The position numbers and the translations under genes were made by a program. The notes below the pieces were generated by a model. The model did no database searches. It was not told where the DNA came from and saw only the letters and a program-made list of their open reading frames with translations. A DNA stretch of 64,000 bases, from positions 43,070,445-43,134,444 of the forward strand of contig NW_020954557.1 of the NCBI RefSeq assembly GCF_900497805.2, in the 5' to 3' direction. The DNA comes from Vombatus ursinus (taxonomy: Eukaryota; Chordata; Mammalia; Diprotodontia; Vombatidae). Below are positions 53,951-63,800 of the stretch, piece after piece (the stretch's first letter is position 1; each line of letters opens with the position of its first letter).

Positions 53951-54365
53951 CAAACCAATATTGCCAGCCTTTATCTTTCATACTTTCCTACGTATGCCCT
54001 ACATTTTAGTCAAGCTCAATTACTCACCATTCCCCAAATATCCCTTAATATTTCCTGATCTTAACTTTGCTATTTTGTCCACCTGGAATTCCCTCTACAC
54101 CCATCTATATCTACTCAAATACTATATATGTAAGATACCATTTATGCCAAATCAAAATATCCCTCTTCTGAACTCTTCTAGAACTTTTATTCTACCACAT
54201 TTGTCAGCTCTTACCTTATTTTATCTTACATTGTTATTACTTGTGTAATAATTGTCTTAATTAAGCTCCTTAATGGCAGAACCCATGTCTTACACATCTA
54301 TGCATCACCAGTGTTTAGCACATAGTAGGTACTCAACAAATAGTTGTTGAATGAATGAATGAATA

Positions 54366-54884
54366 ATGTATGAACAATGGTGTTTTCCACAAAATTGTGA
54401 ATGGTTCCTCACCTTTTTACTGACTTGGTTATATTCTTCGGCAAAACATCTTTTAAAAATCACTATATTTAAATCTAGCTGTTTGTTTATTGTTGACTAA
54501 CAGTGGTCCAAGGTGCTGTGTGATGAATCAGTGTTTAAGGTATCTATGTCAATGGCTTCTTGATGGAGTGACCTAAAGCTCCTACTATCTAAACTCTTGG
54601 TGATGGAGGAGTCTAATTGAGTTTAATTGAATGGAAAGTATTCTCTCCTCCAAACTGTATTCCAGCTAATAAATTCTGTGGGGGAGATAGGGAAGGGGTG
54701 TCAGGGATGCCAAGTGTTAGAATTAATGGATAGCAATAACTTTCAGTACTATTAACAACTGTCAAAACTATTAATGACAGGTTAAAGTGAAAAAGAAACT
54801 GTGAGATAGTGCATGATATTATTACTCCTACTTGTTAGGAAGGTGATGGTTCTAATAAACCTATCTTGACTGGTTCCACGAAAG
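54366..54884. other. Unrecognised sequence
   Basis: No repeat or gene recognised. Confidence 0.4.
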
Positions 54885-55085
54885 CATCAAGGAACAGTAG
54901 AAAGAGTACTAGATTTTTAATCAGAGGATTTAGGTTCAAATCCTGACTCTTTTATTTACATCTTGTGTGACCTTGGTCAAGTCATTTGAATTCTATGGTC
55001 CTTAGTTTCCTCATTAGTAAAATGAAGTGACTGGACTAAGATGATCTTTAAGAACCCCTGCAATTTTAACTCTCTGGTTCTATTA
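54885..55085 (+). repeat. SINE-D
   Basis: AACAGTAGAAAGAGTACTAG, TTTAGGTTCAAATCCTGACT, GTGACCTTGGTCAAGTCATT and GGACTAAGATGATCTTTAAG AACCCC. Confidence 0.85.
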
Positions 55086-55137
55086 GATTGTGGTACAAGG
55101 GTGTTTACTTTTTTAGTATGGTATCAAGGGAACAAAG

Positions 55138-55378
55138 ATTTGTTGTTGTTGTTCAGTCGTGTCCAACTATTTGTGACCCCATTTGAGATTTTCTTGGCAG
55201 AGATACTGGAGTGATTTGCCATTTCCTTCTCCAGCTCATTTTACAGATGAGGAAACTGAGGCAAACAGGGTTAAGTGACTTGTCCAGGATCTCACAGCTA
55301 GTGGCTGGGGCCAAATTTGAACTCGGGTCTTCCTTGACTCCAGGTAAGTGCTCTATCCACTGTGCCACCTAGCTTCCC
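55138..55378 (-). repeat. SINE-A, antisense
   Basis: GTTGTTGTTGTTCAGTCGTG TCC, GAGATTTTCTTGGCAGAGAT, GGCAAACAGGGTTAAGTGAC and CTGTGCCACCTAGCTTCCCC. Full length and one of the best preserved copies in the window. Confidence 0.93.
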
Positions 55379-56153
55379 CAGAACAAAGGTAGTATAAGCA
55401 CTAGTCTCAAGCAAGGTCTGAATTAGCCTCATCTGAGTCAGATTTTGCTACTGGTGAATCCTTCCCCCAATCTAATTTCTCACAGGTAGACAAAGACTAC
55501 AGATTATAGGTATTCCAAGAGAGATAATTACTGACATAAGTATACAATAAATATTCTCAGCACTTCAAAGGAAGAAGACCTGGTTCATGTCTCTTTAAGA
55601 ATTCTACTTGTGGAACCCAAAAATATTGAATTTTTTTTGTCATGGGTGGATGAATAGCCAAGTCAGATCATCACCATCAGACTAAGACTGTCATTGCTTT
55701 TTATAACATTGCCTTGTAGAAGAGCAAGATGGCTGTTGGGTACACATGGCTCTATTTATGGGATATCTCCTACCCAGGCATCTTTAAGTTAATGCAGTTG
55801 ATGAAGAAACCTCAATGCAGACTTATCTGTGAGCCTGTTCTGGGTTATACCATCTAATAAAGAAGTATGATATATTAATCTGCTTGGAGTGTTTTAAAAT
55901 TTCTTCCAGGAGTCAGAACTCATCCTATTACCTAGTAGAAGGCTGTGTTTCCAATAGGGGTGGAAAGGCGCAAAAGTCTTAAAATAATTCTCCTCCACAT
56001 GAGTCATCTTATCTATAGAAGGTTTGCTTAGAGTTTCCATTGGTTGTTGTGATTTGGAGGAATATATACTAAATTTATTGCTAATTGTATTTTAACTTGT
56101 CATTTATTTTTGAATAGTTTTCCTTACCACACCAGAGCTCACATAATATCTTT
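55379..56153. other. Unrecognised, largely non-repeat sequence
   Basis: No repeat or gene recognised. It forms the left flank of the HAL1/L1 insertion. Confidence 0.4.
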
Positions 56154-57014
56154 AGAAATGAATATATTCGGGGTGGAGCCAAGATGGCAGAGTGAAAGCA
56201 GTGACTTGCTTGAGCTCTCACCCAAACCCCTCCAAATACCTATAAAAAATGGCTCTAAACAAATTCTAAAGCAGTAGAACCCACAAAAAGACAGAGTGAA
56301 ACAAATTTCCAGCCCAAGACAACCTGGATGGTTGATCAGAAAGGTATATCGCGCCAGGCTGGGAGAGGGACACAATTCAGTGTGGACATGCAGGCTGCAG
56401 CAAACCTGGAGCAGGCCTCAGAGGACTGAATCACAGGCAGCTGTGGCAGTTTCCAGACTTCTCAACCTATGAACGCCAAAGACAACTTAGAAGGTCAGTG
56501 GGAAAAGTCTGTGTCTGCGGTGAGAGAGAAGCTAGGTCTCAGCCCCAGTTCCCAAGCATGGCCCAGGGCGGCAGCTGCCTCCTGAGCATCCGGCCCACAG
56601 ACTGAGGTGGAATTGAATGACTGATCAGTGGAAGATTCCAGGGATCTCTTTGCCAGTGCTGAGGCAAGAATCTCTTGCTTTGCCCGTGTTTGGATCTGGG
56701 TCATAGTTCTGAGGGGCAGTCCTGGGGCAAGGAGGAGCGCTGGAGTGGTGGAGCTCATAGTGGGTGGAGAGGAAATCCTCCTCATAGTTCCAAGACAGAA
56801 AAGACTGCTTGTGGTCACTCATGGACCAGAGCACAGGCCAGGAAAGGAGTAAACACCTTTCCCCTTAATCATACCACCTTGGAAGAACTGAAAATTTACA
56901 GGTCCCTAGAAGTATCTCTGAAAACAGCTGTACAAACCCCCAAAGCTTGGGACAGTACATTTTCCACATTGGAAGCAGACCTCTACCTTAATAAAGAGTT
57001 TATAACTCAAGTAA

Positions 57015-57729
57015 TTGACTGGGATCATGAGCAAACCTCACAAGGAGTGTCAGACCATAGAATCTCTTTTTGGTAACAAAGATCAAAACATACAACCAGA
57101 AGAAGACAACAAAGTCAAAGCTCCTACATCCAAAGCCTCCAAGAAAAATATGAATCAGTCCCAGGCCTTGGAAGAGCTCAAAAAGGATTTTGAGAAGCAA
57201 GTAAGTGAAGTAGAGGAAACTGGGAAGAGAAATGAGAGTGATGCAAGAAAATCATGAAAAACAAGTCAACAGCTTGCTAAAGGAGACCCAAAAAAATACT
57301 GAAGAAAATAACACCTTAAGAAATAGCCTAACCCAAATGGCAAAAGAGGTCCAAAAAAACAATGAGGAGAAGAATGCCCTAAAAAGCAAAATTGGCCAAA
57401 TGGAAAAGGAAGTCCAAAAGCTTACTGAAGAAAATACTTCCTTAAAAATTAGAATAGACCAATTGGAAGCTAATGACTTTATGAGAAATCAAGACACTTT
57501 AAAACACATCCAAAAGAATGAAAAATTAGAAAACAATGTGAAACATCTCATTGGAAAAACAACTGACCTGGAAGATAGGTCCAGAAGAGAGAATTTAAAA
57601 ATTCTTGGACTATCTGAAAGCCATGATCACAAAAAGAGCCTGGACATCATCTTTCAAGAAATTATCAAGGAAAACTGCCCTGGCATTTTAGAACCAGAGC
57701 GCAAAATAGAAATTGAAAGAATCCACTGA
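57015..57729 (+). pseudogene. ORF1 of the HAL1/L1 element (RNA-binding chaperone), broken
   Basis: The L1 ORF1 protein is a trimeric RNA-binding chaperone that packages the element's own RNA. Here the N-terminal part (57015-57257) and the coiled-coil plus RRM part (57232-57729) lie in different frames. The frame ends at an in-frame TGA within the RRM-like domain, just after IERIH; recognisable ORF1 C-terminal sequence (LLAARKKQFKYCGNNQDNTR) continues to about 57890 in another frame. Glutamine- and glutamate-rich heptads are well preserved, so decay is recent compared with the other L1 copies here. Confidence 0.85.
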
Positions 57730-58242
57730 TGTCCTCCTGAAAGAGATCCCCAAAGGAAAACTCCTAGGAATATTGTAGCCAAATTTCAGAGTTCCCAGGT
57801 CAGGGAGAAAATATTGTTAGCAGCCAGAAAGAAACAATTCAAGTATTGTGGAAACAACCAGGATAACACAAGATTTAGCAGCTTCTACGTTATGGGACCG
57901 CAGGGCATGGAATATAATATTCTGGAGGGGAAAGGAGATAGGATTACAACCAAGAATCACCTACTCAGCAAAACTGAGTATAATCCTTCAGGGTAAAAAC
58001 AATGGTCATTCAGTGAAATAGAGCACTTTCAAGCATTCTTGATAAAAAGACCAGAGCTGAATAGAAAATTTGACTTTCAAATACAAGACTCAAGTGGAAC
58101 ATGAAGAGGTAAACAGGAAAGAGAAATCATAAGAGATTTATTAAGGTTGAACTGTTTATATTCCTGCATGGAAAGATGATATTTGTAACTCATGAGTCCT
58201 TCGTCAGTATTAGGGTAGTTGGAGGGGGAAAATTGTATATAT

Positions 58243-58246
58243 AGAT

Positions 58247-58287
<41 letters not shown>
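58243..58287 (+). repeat. (GATA)n microsatellite in the HAL1 spacer
   Basis: About eleven ATAG units. The homologous L1 spacer in the inverted-5' copy (about 44405-44440) has only ATATAGATAGAG, so the expansion happened in this lineage. Confidence 0.95.
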
Positions 58288-59696
58288 GGGCACAGGGTGA
58301 GTTGAAGATGAAAGGGTCATATCTGGAGAATAAAATTAAGGGGTGAAAGAGGATTATACTGGGAGAAGGAGAAAGGGAGAGGTAGAATGGGGTAATTTAT
58401 CTCACAAAAAAAAACAGAAAAGAAAAGGCTCTTACAGTGGAGGGGAAACAAGGGAAGGTAAGAGGGAATGAGTGAATCTTATTCTCATAAGATTTGGCTT
58501 AAGGAGGGAATAGCATACACACTCAATTGGGTATGGAAATCTGTCTTACCCTACAGGAAAATAGGGGGAGAAGGGGACAAGAGAGCAGGGGAATGATAGA
58601 GAGGAGGGCAGATTGTGAAAGGAGGTAATCAGAAGCAAACACTTCTGAGGAGGGACAGGGTCAAAAGAAAGAATAGAATAAATGGGGGAGAGGGTGGGAT
58701 AGAATTAAGGGAAATAGAGTTTTTCACAACATGACTACTATGGAAGTGTTTTGCACAACTGCACATGTATAACCTATATTGAGTTGCTTGCCTTTTCAAT
58801 GAGGGTGGGTGGGGAGGGAGGAAGGGAGAAAATTTGGAAACCAAAGTTTTAAAAACACATGTTTTAAAAAAAATGTTTTCACATGCAACTGGGAAATAAG
58901 AAATACAGGAAATGTGGTACAGAAATCTATCCTGCCTTACAGGAAAGTAGAAGGGGAAGGGGATAAGAAAAGGGGGGGAGAGATAGAAGGGAGGGCAGAC
59001 TAGGGGAAGGGATATTCAGAATGCATGCCATCTTGGGGTGGGGGGAGGGGCGAGATGGGGTGAAAATTTGGAACTCAAAATCTGGTGGAAGTAAATGTTG
59101 AAAACTAAAAATAAATAAATTTAAAACAAAAAAAAGTTAATGAGTTAAATGGGATTTTAGAAAAGTTTTAGATATGATAGACCTCTGAGAAAATTGAATG
59201 GGAACAGAAAGGAGTATGCCTTTTTCTTAATTATACATAGCACCTTCACAAAAATTGTCCATGTATTAGGACATAACCTCACAAATACAAAAATATAAAA
59301 TGGCCCCTCTGGGGGATCATAATACAATAAAAATCACATTATATTATTTCTGAAAAAAAAAGAAATGAATATATTCAATTCAACAAACATTTATTATGCA
59401 CCTATTGTTATGTGAAAAGCCTAAGCCTAGGTTCTGCTGACATAAATGTAAAAGTGAGACAACTCCTGCCCTCAAGGAGTTTGCCTTCCAGAGAAGGGAA
59501 GTAACATGTTCATAGATCAGTGAGTACAATCATATATGGGGTGGGTAGCTCTGAAAGGTAGTGGCACTAGAACTGAACTTGGAAGGGAGCTAAGTAGATT
59601 ACAGCATTCCAGGAATGGAGGGCAGCTTCCAGAAAAGCATGAAGGTGCAGATGGAATGTCATTTGTGAGTAATAGCAAGGACAGTTTGACTGGAAG

Positions 59697-59906
59697 GCAG
59701 GAAGCAAGGAAGGGAGGGAGGAAGGGAGGAGAGGAAGAGAGGAAGGAAGGGTTGAAATTAAAGAGGGAAGGAAGGAAGGGAAGGAGGGAGGGAGGAAAGA
59801 AGGAAAAGAAGGAAGGAGGAAGAGAGGGAAGGAGGGAGTAAGGAAGGAAGGATGGAAATTAAGGAAGGAAGGGGAGGAAGGAAGGAAAGGGAGGAAGGAA
59901 GAAGCA
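59697..59906 (+). repeat. (GGAA/GGGA)n homopurine tract
   Basis: About 210 bases of GGAA, AAGG and GGGAGG units, almost pure purine. The Glu/Gly/Lys/Arg-rich frame starting at 59536 is an artefact. Confidence 0.95.
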
Positions 59907-59914
59907 AAGGGAGG

Positions 59915-60290
59915 GAGGATTTATTATGTGTCAGGCACTGTACTAAGTACTTGACAAAGATTTCATTTGATACTCACAACAACCCTGAGAGGTAGTACTA
60001 TTATTATCCCCATTTTACAGTTGAGGAAACTAAGGCAGACAGAAGTTGTGACTTGACCATGGTTGCACAGTTAGTAAGTGTCTGAAGCCAAATTTTGAAC
60101 TTAGATCTTTCTAACTCTTGGCCCAGCATCTCACTCATTAGATTGTAAGCTCCTTGAGGGCAAACACTCTCTTTTTTCTTTTTTGTATCTCAAGTGCTTA
60201 GCAGAGTGCCTTCACATAGTAAGTACTTAATAAATGTTTATTGATGGATTGCTTATTGAATGTTCTACTGTACCACCTAGCTGTCCCTAG
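59915..60290 (-). repeat. SINE-B antisense, split by an L2 tail
   Basis: GGATTTATTATGTGTCAGGC ACTGTACTAAG, TTATCCCCATTTTACAGTTG AGGAAAC and GTTGCACAGTTAGTAAGTGT form the body; the tRNA head resumes after the insert with TCTACTGTACCACCTAGCTG TCC (60262-60284). Confidence 0.8.
60122..60250 (+). repeat. L2-type 3' terminus inserted in a SINE
   Basis: AGATTGTAAGCTCCTTGAGG GCAAACACTCT, CAAGTGCTTAGCAGAGTGCC and AGTACTTAATAAATGTTTAT TGATGG. Only the last 120 or so bases of L2-like sequence are present. Confidence 0.75.
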
Positions 60291-60487
60291 AGTATATTAG
60301 GATATGTACTGTCAAGCCAGTTAGTAAAGGGTCATACGCACTGAGCAGAGGAGTTTTTATTTTATCTAAGAAGCACTAGGGAGCCATTGAAGTTTCTTGA
60401 ACAGGAGAAGTCATGGAATATCAATTAGGCAGTTGTGTGGAATATGGATTGAAAAGGAGGGAAAGTCTAATATACTGATAAATTCTC

Positions 60488-60515
60488 TGTGTGTGTGTGT
60501 GTGTGTGTGCGCGTT
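60488..60515 (+). repeat. (TG)n microsatellite
   Basis: CTGTGTGTGTGTGTGTGTGT GTGTGCGCG. Confidence 0.95.
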
Positions 60516-60950
60516 GTTAGGAAATTAACAGAACTTTACTGAGATTTGGGCTGCTTGGGGTCAGAGGCTAAAAATCCATTGGATTCATTTCTTGATCATT
60601 TTTTTTCTGATCTCATACTAGAATTTACAATTAGTACAAATCAACCAAATTTAAAGGTGTCTTAAGAGGTGATGCCTTCTTTTAAAATATTAAAAATAAT
60701 TTTTTAAAAAATTAAAATATTAGTATATAAAGGTAATAACATGATAAAATTTTTATTTAAAGAAGGCTCTGATATTTGCAGTTTGTCAGTGATTCTTAAA
60801 TGCTAAGGCTATTCTATAAAAAGTTAAACCACCATTAGTAATGTCTGAGATTTTACTGTTATTTCTCAGTGGGTCACCAAATAATATTTGAAACAGGATT
60901 ATGATAACAAAACAACAACAACAACAACCTGAAGTTCCTGATCATGGATA
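60516..60950. other. Unrecognised, AT-rich sequence
   Basis: Contains an A/T-rich block at 60690-60760 and a (CAA)n run at 60912-60927. No repeat family or gene recognised. Confidence 0.4.
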
Positions 60951-61375
60951 GAGAGATAAAGAGAGTGGTCAGCAACTGGAGTTAGAGTTAGGAAGATTTG
61001 TGTTGAAATCTGACTTCAGACACTTACTATTGTAAGTCATTTGGGTAAGTCATTTAAACTGTCTGGCTCAGTTTCCTCAACTGTAAAATGGGGATAATAA
61101 TAGTACCTTCCTACTAGGGTTTTTTTTTTGTCTGTTTGTTTGGTTTTTTAGGCAATTGGGGTTAAGTGACTTGCCCAGGGTCACACAGCTAGTAAGGGTC
61201 AAGTGTTTGGTCTGAGGTCAGATTTGAACTCAGGTCCTCCTGACTTCAGGGCCGGTGCTCTATCCACTGTGCCACCTAGCTGCCCCCCCACTAGGGTTTT
61301 GAAAGGTTCAAATGAGATAATATTTGTAAAGTGTTTTGCACAGAGCCTAGCACACAGCAGGTGCTTAATAAATAC
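60951..61375 (+). repeat. SINE-B, split by a SINE-C
   Basis: First part: GGAGTTAGAGTTAGGAAGAT, TCAGTTTCCTCAACTGTAAA ATGGGGATAATAATAG. After the insert: GGTTCAAATGAGATAATATT TGTAAAGTG and CACAGCAGGTGCTTAATAAA. Confidence 0.88.
61113..61300 (-). repeat. SINE-C (WSINE1-type), antisense, with TSD
   Basis: ACTAGGGTTT at 61113-61122 recurs from 61290. Between them: T-rich tail, AATTGGGGTTAAGTGACTTG CCCAGGGTCACACAGCTAGT and the head CTGTGCCACCTAGCTGCCCC. It differs little from the other SINE-C copy, so it is young relative to its host SINE. Confidence 0.95.
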
Positions 61376-62212
61376 TTTTTTTCTCCCAAAATATTTTGGA
61401 GAAAATTTCTGTTAATAGTTCAATTCATCTGAGAGCTAGAAAATAAATAAAAAAGAACAATGGCAATCAAACACCTCTCCCCCCAATAGATAGACTCCAA
61501 CTCTCCACTGCAAAGATGATCGTATAGCTCACAATTTCCTCTTACTTATCCTTAATTATGTCTAAAGTGGAAAAATAATACCTGTGATTTCAGCCAGAGT
61601 AGTCCAGCAGTGGTTTGATTAAATATTCATTTAAAACATGTGGCATTACAGATATATAGATAAATAAATATGTTCAGAAAATATCTGACTATAAACAATG
61701 AACCGTCTGTGCTGTTAATTAACATGTTAATTATATGGACTCTCTTATGGAAATTCTTGTGTAATTTTGCCTGTCATAGATTTTCTAGTTTCTTTTGTAC
61801 CTTGTGATGTATATTCAAAAATCCTTTTGCCTATCCCATCGTGGTACAGACTGTCCTGGCCCTCAGCATAGGATTTGTCACAGGTGAGTAAGGGCTTCCC
61901 TTTTCATGATAAAAGTAACAAGTTACATCCAGACATATATCCAGAAAGCACCCTCATTTTCTAGGTCTTGGATCTGATAGGAACTGGGTGGCAAACTTTC
62001 TAACACAAAATACTAAAAAAAATCTCAAGAAGGTTGTAAAAAAAAAAAAGATTATGTATGCTCCATGAGAAAAATAGGATTGCATTTAATAAGTAATTAA
62101 TAGTGATTATAAGTATATATGATCTGTTTCATTTTTAATATTAAAAGGGTTTCTGAAGTTGTGTATGGGCATAATCAGGGGAAAACTGCTTTGTGAATGG
62201 CAATAATTTTTA
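61376..62212. other. Unrecognised, largely non-repeat sequence
   Basis: AT-rich with no repeat recognised. The block 61680-61770 (TGCTGTTAATTAACATGTTA ATTATATGG) is palindromic-looking and may be regulatory or conserved; alignment is needed. Confidence 0.4.
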
Positions 62213-62787
62213 CATGGAGAGAGGGAAATTAGGAAATGGGAGGAGAGAAAAGGGAGAGAAAAGAAGACTGAAATGAGAGGAGGGGAGGAGGAAAAAGAGA
62301 GGGGAAAGAAGGGGAACAGTGGGGTGAGAAAAAGAGGGAGAAGAGGGAAAGGGATGTGGAGAGTGGTAGGAGAGGGAGAGAGAGAGAGAGAGTGAGAGAC
62401 AGAGGGGGGGGATAAGGACAAGACAAAGGAAAAGGAATAGGAGAAAAGGAAGACAGAGAGAGAGAGAGAAAAGGAGAGAAAAAAGGAAAAGGGAGGGGGG
62501 AGGGAACAGAGGGTAAGGAGTAGAGGAAAGAAAGAAAGAGGGAGAAAGAAGGAGAGGGAGAGGTTGATGGGTTGAGGGAGGCAGAGAGAGAGAGAGACAG
62601 AAAGAGGGAGAGGGAGAGAGTGAGGGAGAGGCACAGAGAGAAGGAAGAAGAAGGAAGGGGAGAAAGGAAGAAGAAGAGGGAGGGAGAGGGAGAGAAAGAA
62701 AGAGGGAGAGAAAGAGGGGAAAAGAAGAGAAAGGAAGAGGGGGAGAGAGAAAAGAAAGAGAGAGGGGGGGGGGAGAGAGAGAAAGGA
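62213..62787 (+). repeat. Homopurine (GA/GGA/GGGA)n tract, about 575 bp
   Basis: Almost unbroken G+A on the plus strand, in GAGA, GGGA, AAGAAAG and GAGGAAG units. A few pyrimidines interrupt it (for example near 62565-62575). The Ser/Leu/Pro-rich minus frames of 175 and 214 codons and the Arg/Glu-rich plus frame are artefacts of this composition. Confidence 0.97.
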
Positions 62788-63328
62788 TTGACCTTTGGTT
62801 TAGAATTCTAGCTGCTTTCAGAAGAACCTGTTGCTGTTTGTGGTTCCGCCTCATTGCATTATGGTCTGTGTGATGTCTTTGTTCAAAAATAGCTGCCCCA
62901 TCTCTAATTACTGCTTGTCATGCTGGTCTTTCTCCCGTTATTGTTCTTCAGCATTCCTCAGCTATGCTGAATAACTTGAATTTGCTCTTAAGTGTGTCAT
63001 TAAAGCATGCCTTTTCCCCATGTTGCCAGGGGTCATCCCCTCCTCTTTCATTCAACATAGAGCACTGCTTAGGTACTTGGACACTGCCATGTATCATTCA
63101 TGTGTGTTCTACTCAGCACAGATCTGGTACAGTAAGTAGGCATTTGCTTCTGTGTCAGTGAACTTCCCGTATTCCTAGAACTATGTACATTATTGCAAAT
63201 GATGTCTTATTATTTTAACTTAAATGTATCTCATGTATAGTAATCGAACTCTTTAGGAAGTCCAGTGTAAGGTCTGTTACATGTGCAAGTCTCAAAGTCA
63301 TGAATACAAGTTGGTCTGATTTGTCTGT
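62788..63328. other. Unrecognised sequence
   Basis: No repeat or gene recognised. Confidence 0.4.
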
Positions 63329-63517
63329 TCAGTATAGTGGAAAGATGTCTGCATTGAAGGACAAAGGTTCAAGGTTCAAATCTCAGATCTATCAATGACT
63401 ACTTATGTGACCTTGGGCAAGTAACATAACCTCAGTTTCCTCATCTGTAAAATGAAGGAGTAGGTTGGATTATCAGGATGTTTCCTTCTAACCTTAAACT
63501 TATGATCCTCTGGACTT
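63329..63517 (+). repeat. SINE-D
   Basis: TTCAGTATAGTGGAAAGATG, GACCTTGGGCAAGTAACATA, CTCAGTTTCCTCATCTGTAA AATGAAGGAG and a diverged tail (GTTTCCTTCTAACC). Confidence 0.85.
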
Positions 63518-63609
63518 TTAGGTAGGACTGAAGGTACGCATGATTTACCTATCAGCTCCCCAAAACTAGGCTACCTTTCTGGAGTTGGTTAATTTTAACT
63601 TTAGCCACA

Positions 63610-63800
63610 GGAACATAGATTTAGAGCTAGAATGGACCCAGAGGGCACTGAATTCAACTCCTCCATTTTAATGATGAGGAAACTGAGGCACAGAAAGATG
63701 AAGTTATTTGTTCTGGGTCACATAAGTATCTAAGGACTTGAACCTGGATCCTCCTTACTCTAAGGCCAATGCCTTATCTGCTAGTCCATTTTGTCTCTCA
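63610..63800 (-). repeat. SINE-F (MIR-like), antisense
   Basis: ACATAGATTTAGAGCTAGAA TGGACC, TGATGAGGAAACTGAGGCAC and GCCTTATCTGCTAGTCCATT. Confidence 0.8.

Larger units (their letters stand above)
53110..54365 (+). mobile_element. L2 LINE 3' region, interrupted
   Basis: AACAGTTTTGATTACTACTT CCCTGCTTAAAATTTTTCAA TG, GATAAAGTCTTCACTCCTAA, CACCTGGAATTCCCTCTACA CC, AATTAAGCTCCTTAATGGCA GAACCCATGTCTTAC and TAGCACATAGTAGGTACTCA end in (TGAA)n. Interrupted by a microsatellite (53150-53302) and an antisense SINE-A with TSD (53714-53950). Confidence 0.8.
56154..59376 (+). mobile_element. HAL1-like (half-L1) insertion with exact 16-bp TSD and stacked 3' tails
   Basis: AGAAATGAATATATTC occurs at 56154-56169 and 59361-59376. 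Between them, in order: an L1 5' end (GGAGCCAAGATGGCAGAGTG) and about 850-base 5' UTR; ORF1 from 57015, in two frames, with a long coiled coil (VNSLLKETQKNTEENNTLRN, then heptads to about 57480) and an RRM-like domain (TTDLEDRSRRENLKILGLSE, KENCPGILEPERKIEIERIH); an ORF1-ORF2 spacer; a HAL1-type 3' end near 58905; a second L1-type tail at about 59094-59134; then about 215 bases of LINE ORF2 endonuclease-like sequence (including GATCATAATACAATAAAAAT, DHNTIKI) and a final A-run at 59353-59360. There is no full ORF2. Confidence 0.92.
59377..60470 (+). repeat. R repeat hosting three later insertions or expansions
   Basis: ACAAACATTTATTATGCACC, TCCTGCCCTCAAGGAGTTTG, TACAGCATTCCAGGAATGGA, then after interruptions AAGCACTAGGGAGCCATTGA AGTTTCTTGAACAGGAGAAG TC and CAGTTGTGTGGAATATGGAT TGAAAAGGAGG. 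It is split by the GGAA tract (59697-59906) and a SINE-B (59915-60290). Confidence 0.65.

Noticed and set aside
55138-55378. tRNA gene suggested by A-box/B-box-like head sequences here and in other SINEs
   Set aside because: The tRNA-like heads belong to SINEs with CORE segments and LINE-type tails; no complete cloverleaf was seen.
59536-59841. 101-codon plus frame
   Set aside because: Begins in an R repeat and runs through the (GGAA)n tract; not protein-like.
62107-62854. Long minus-strand open frames of 175 and 214 codons, Ser/Leu/Pro-rich
   Set aside because: They translate a homopurine tract; all frames lack stops there because of base composition.
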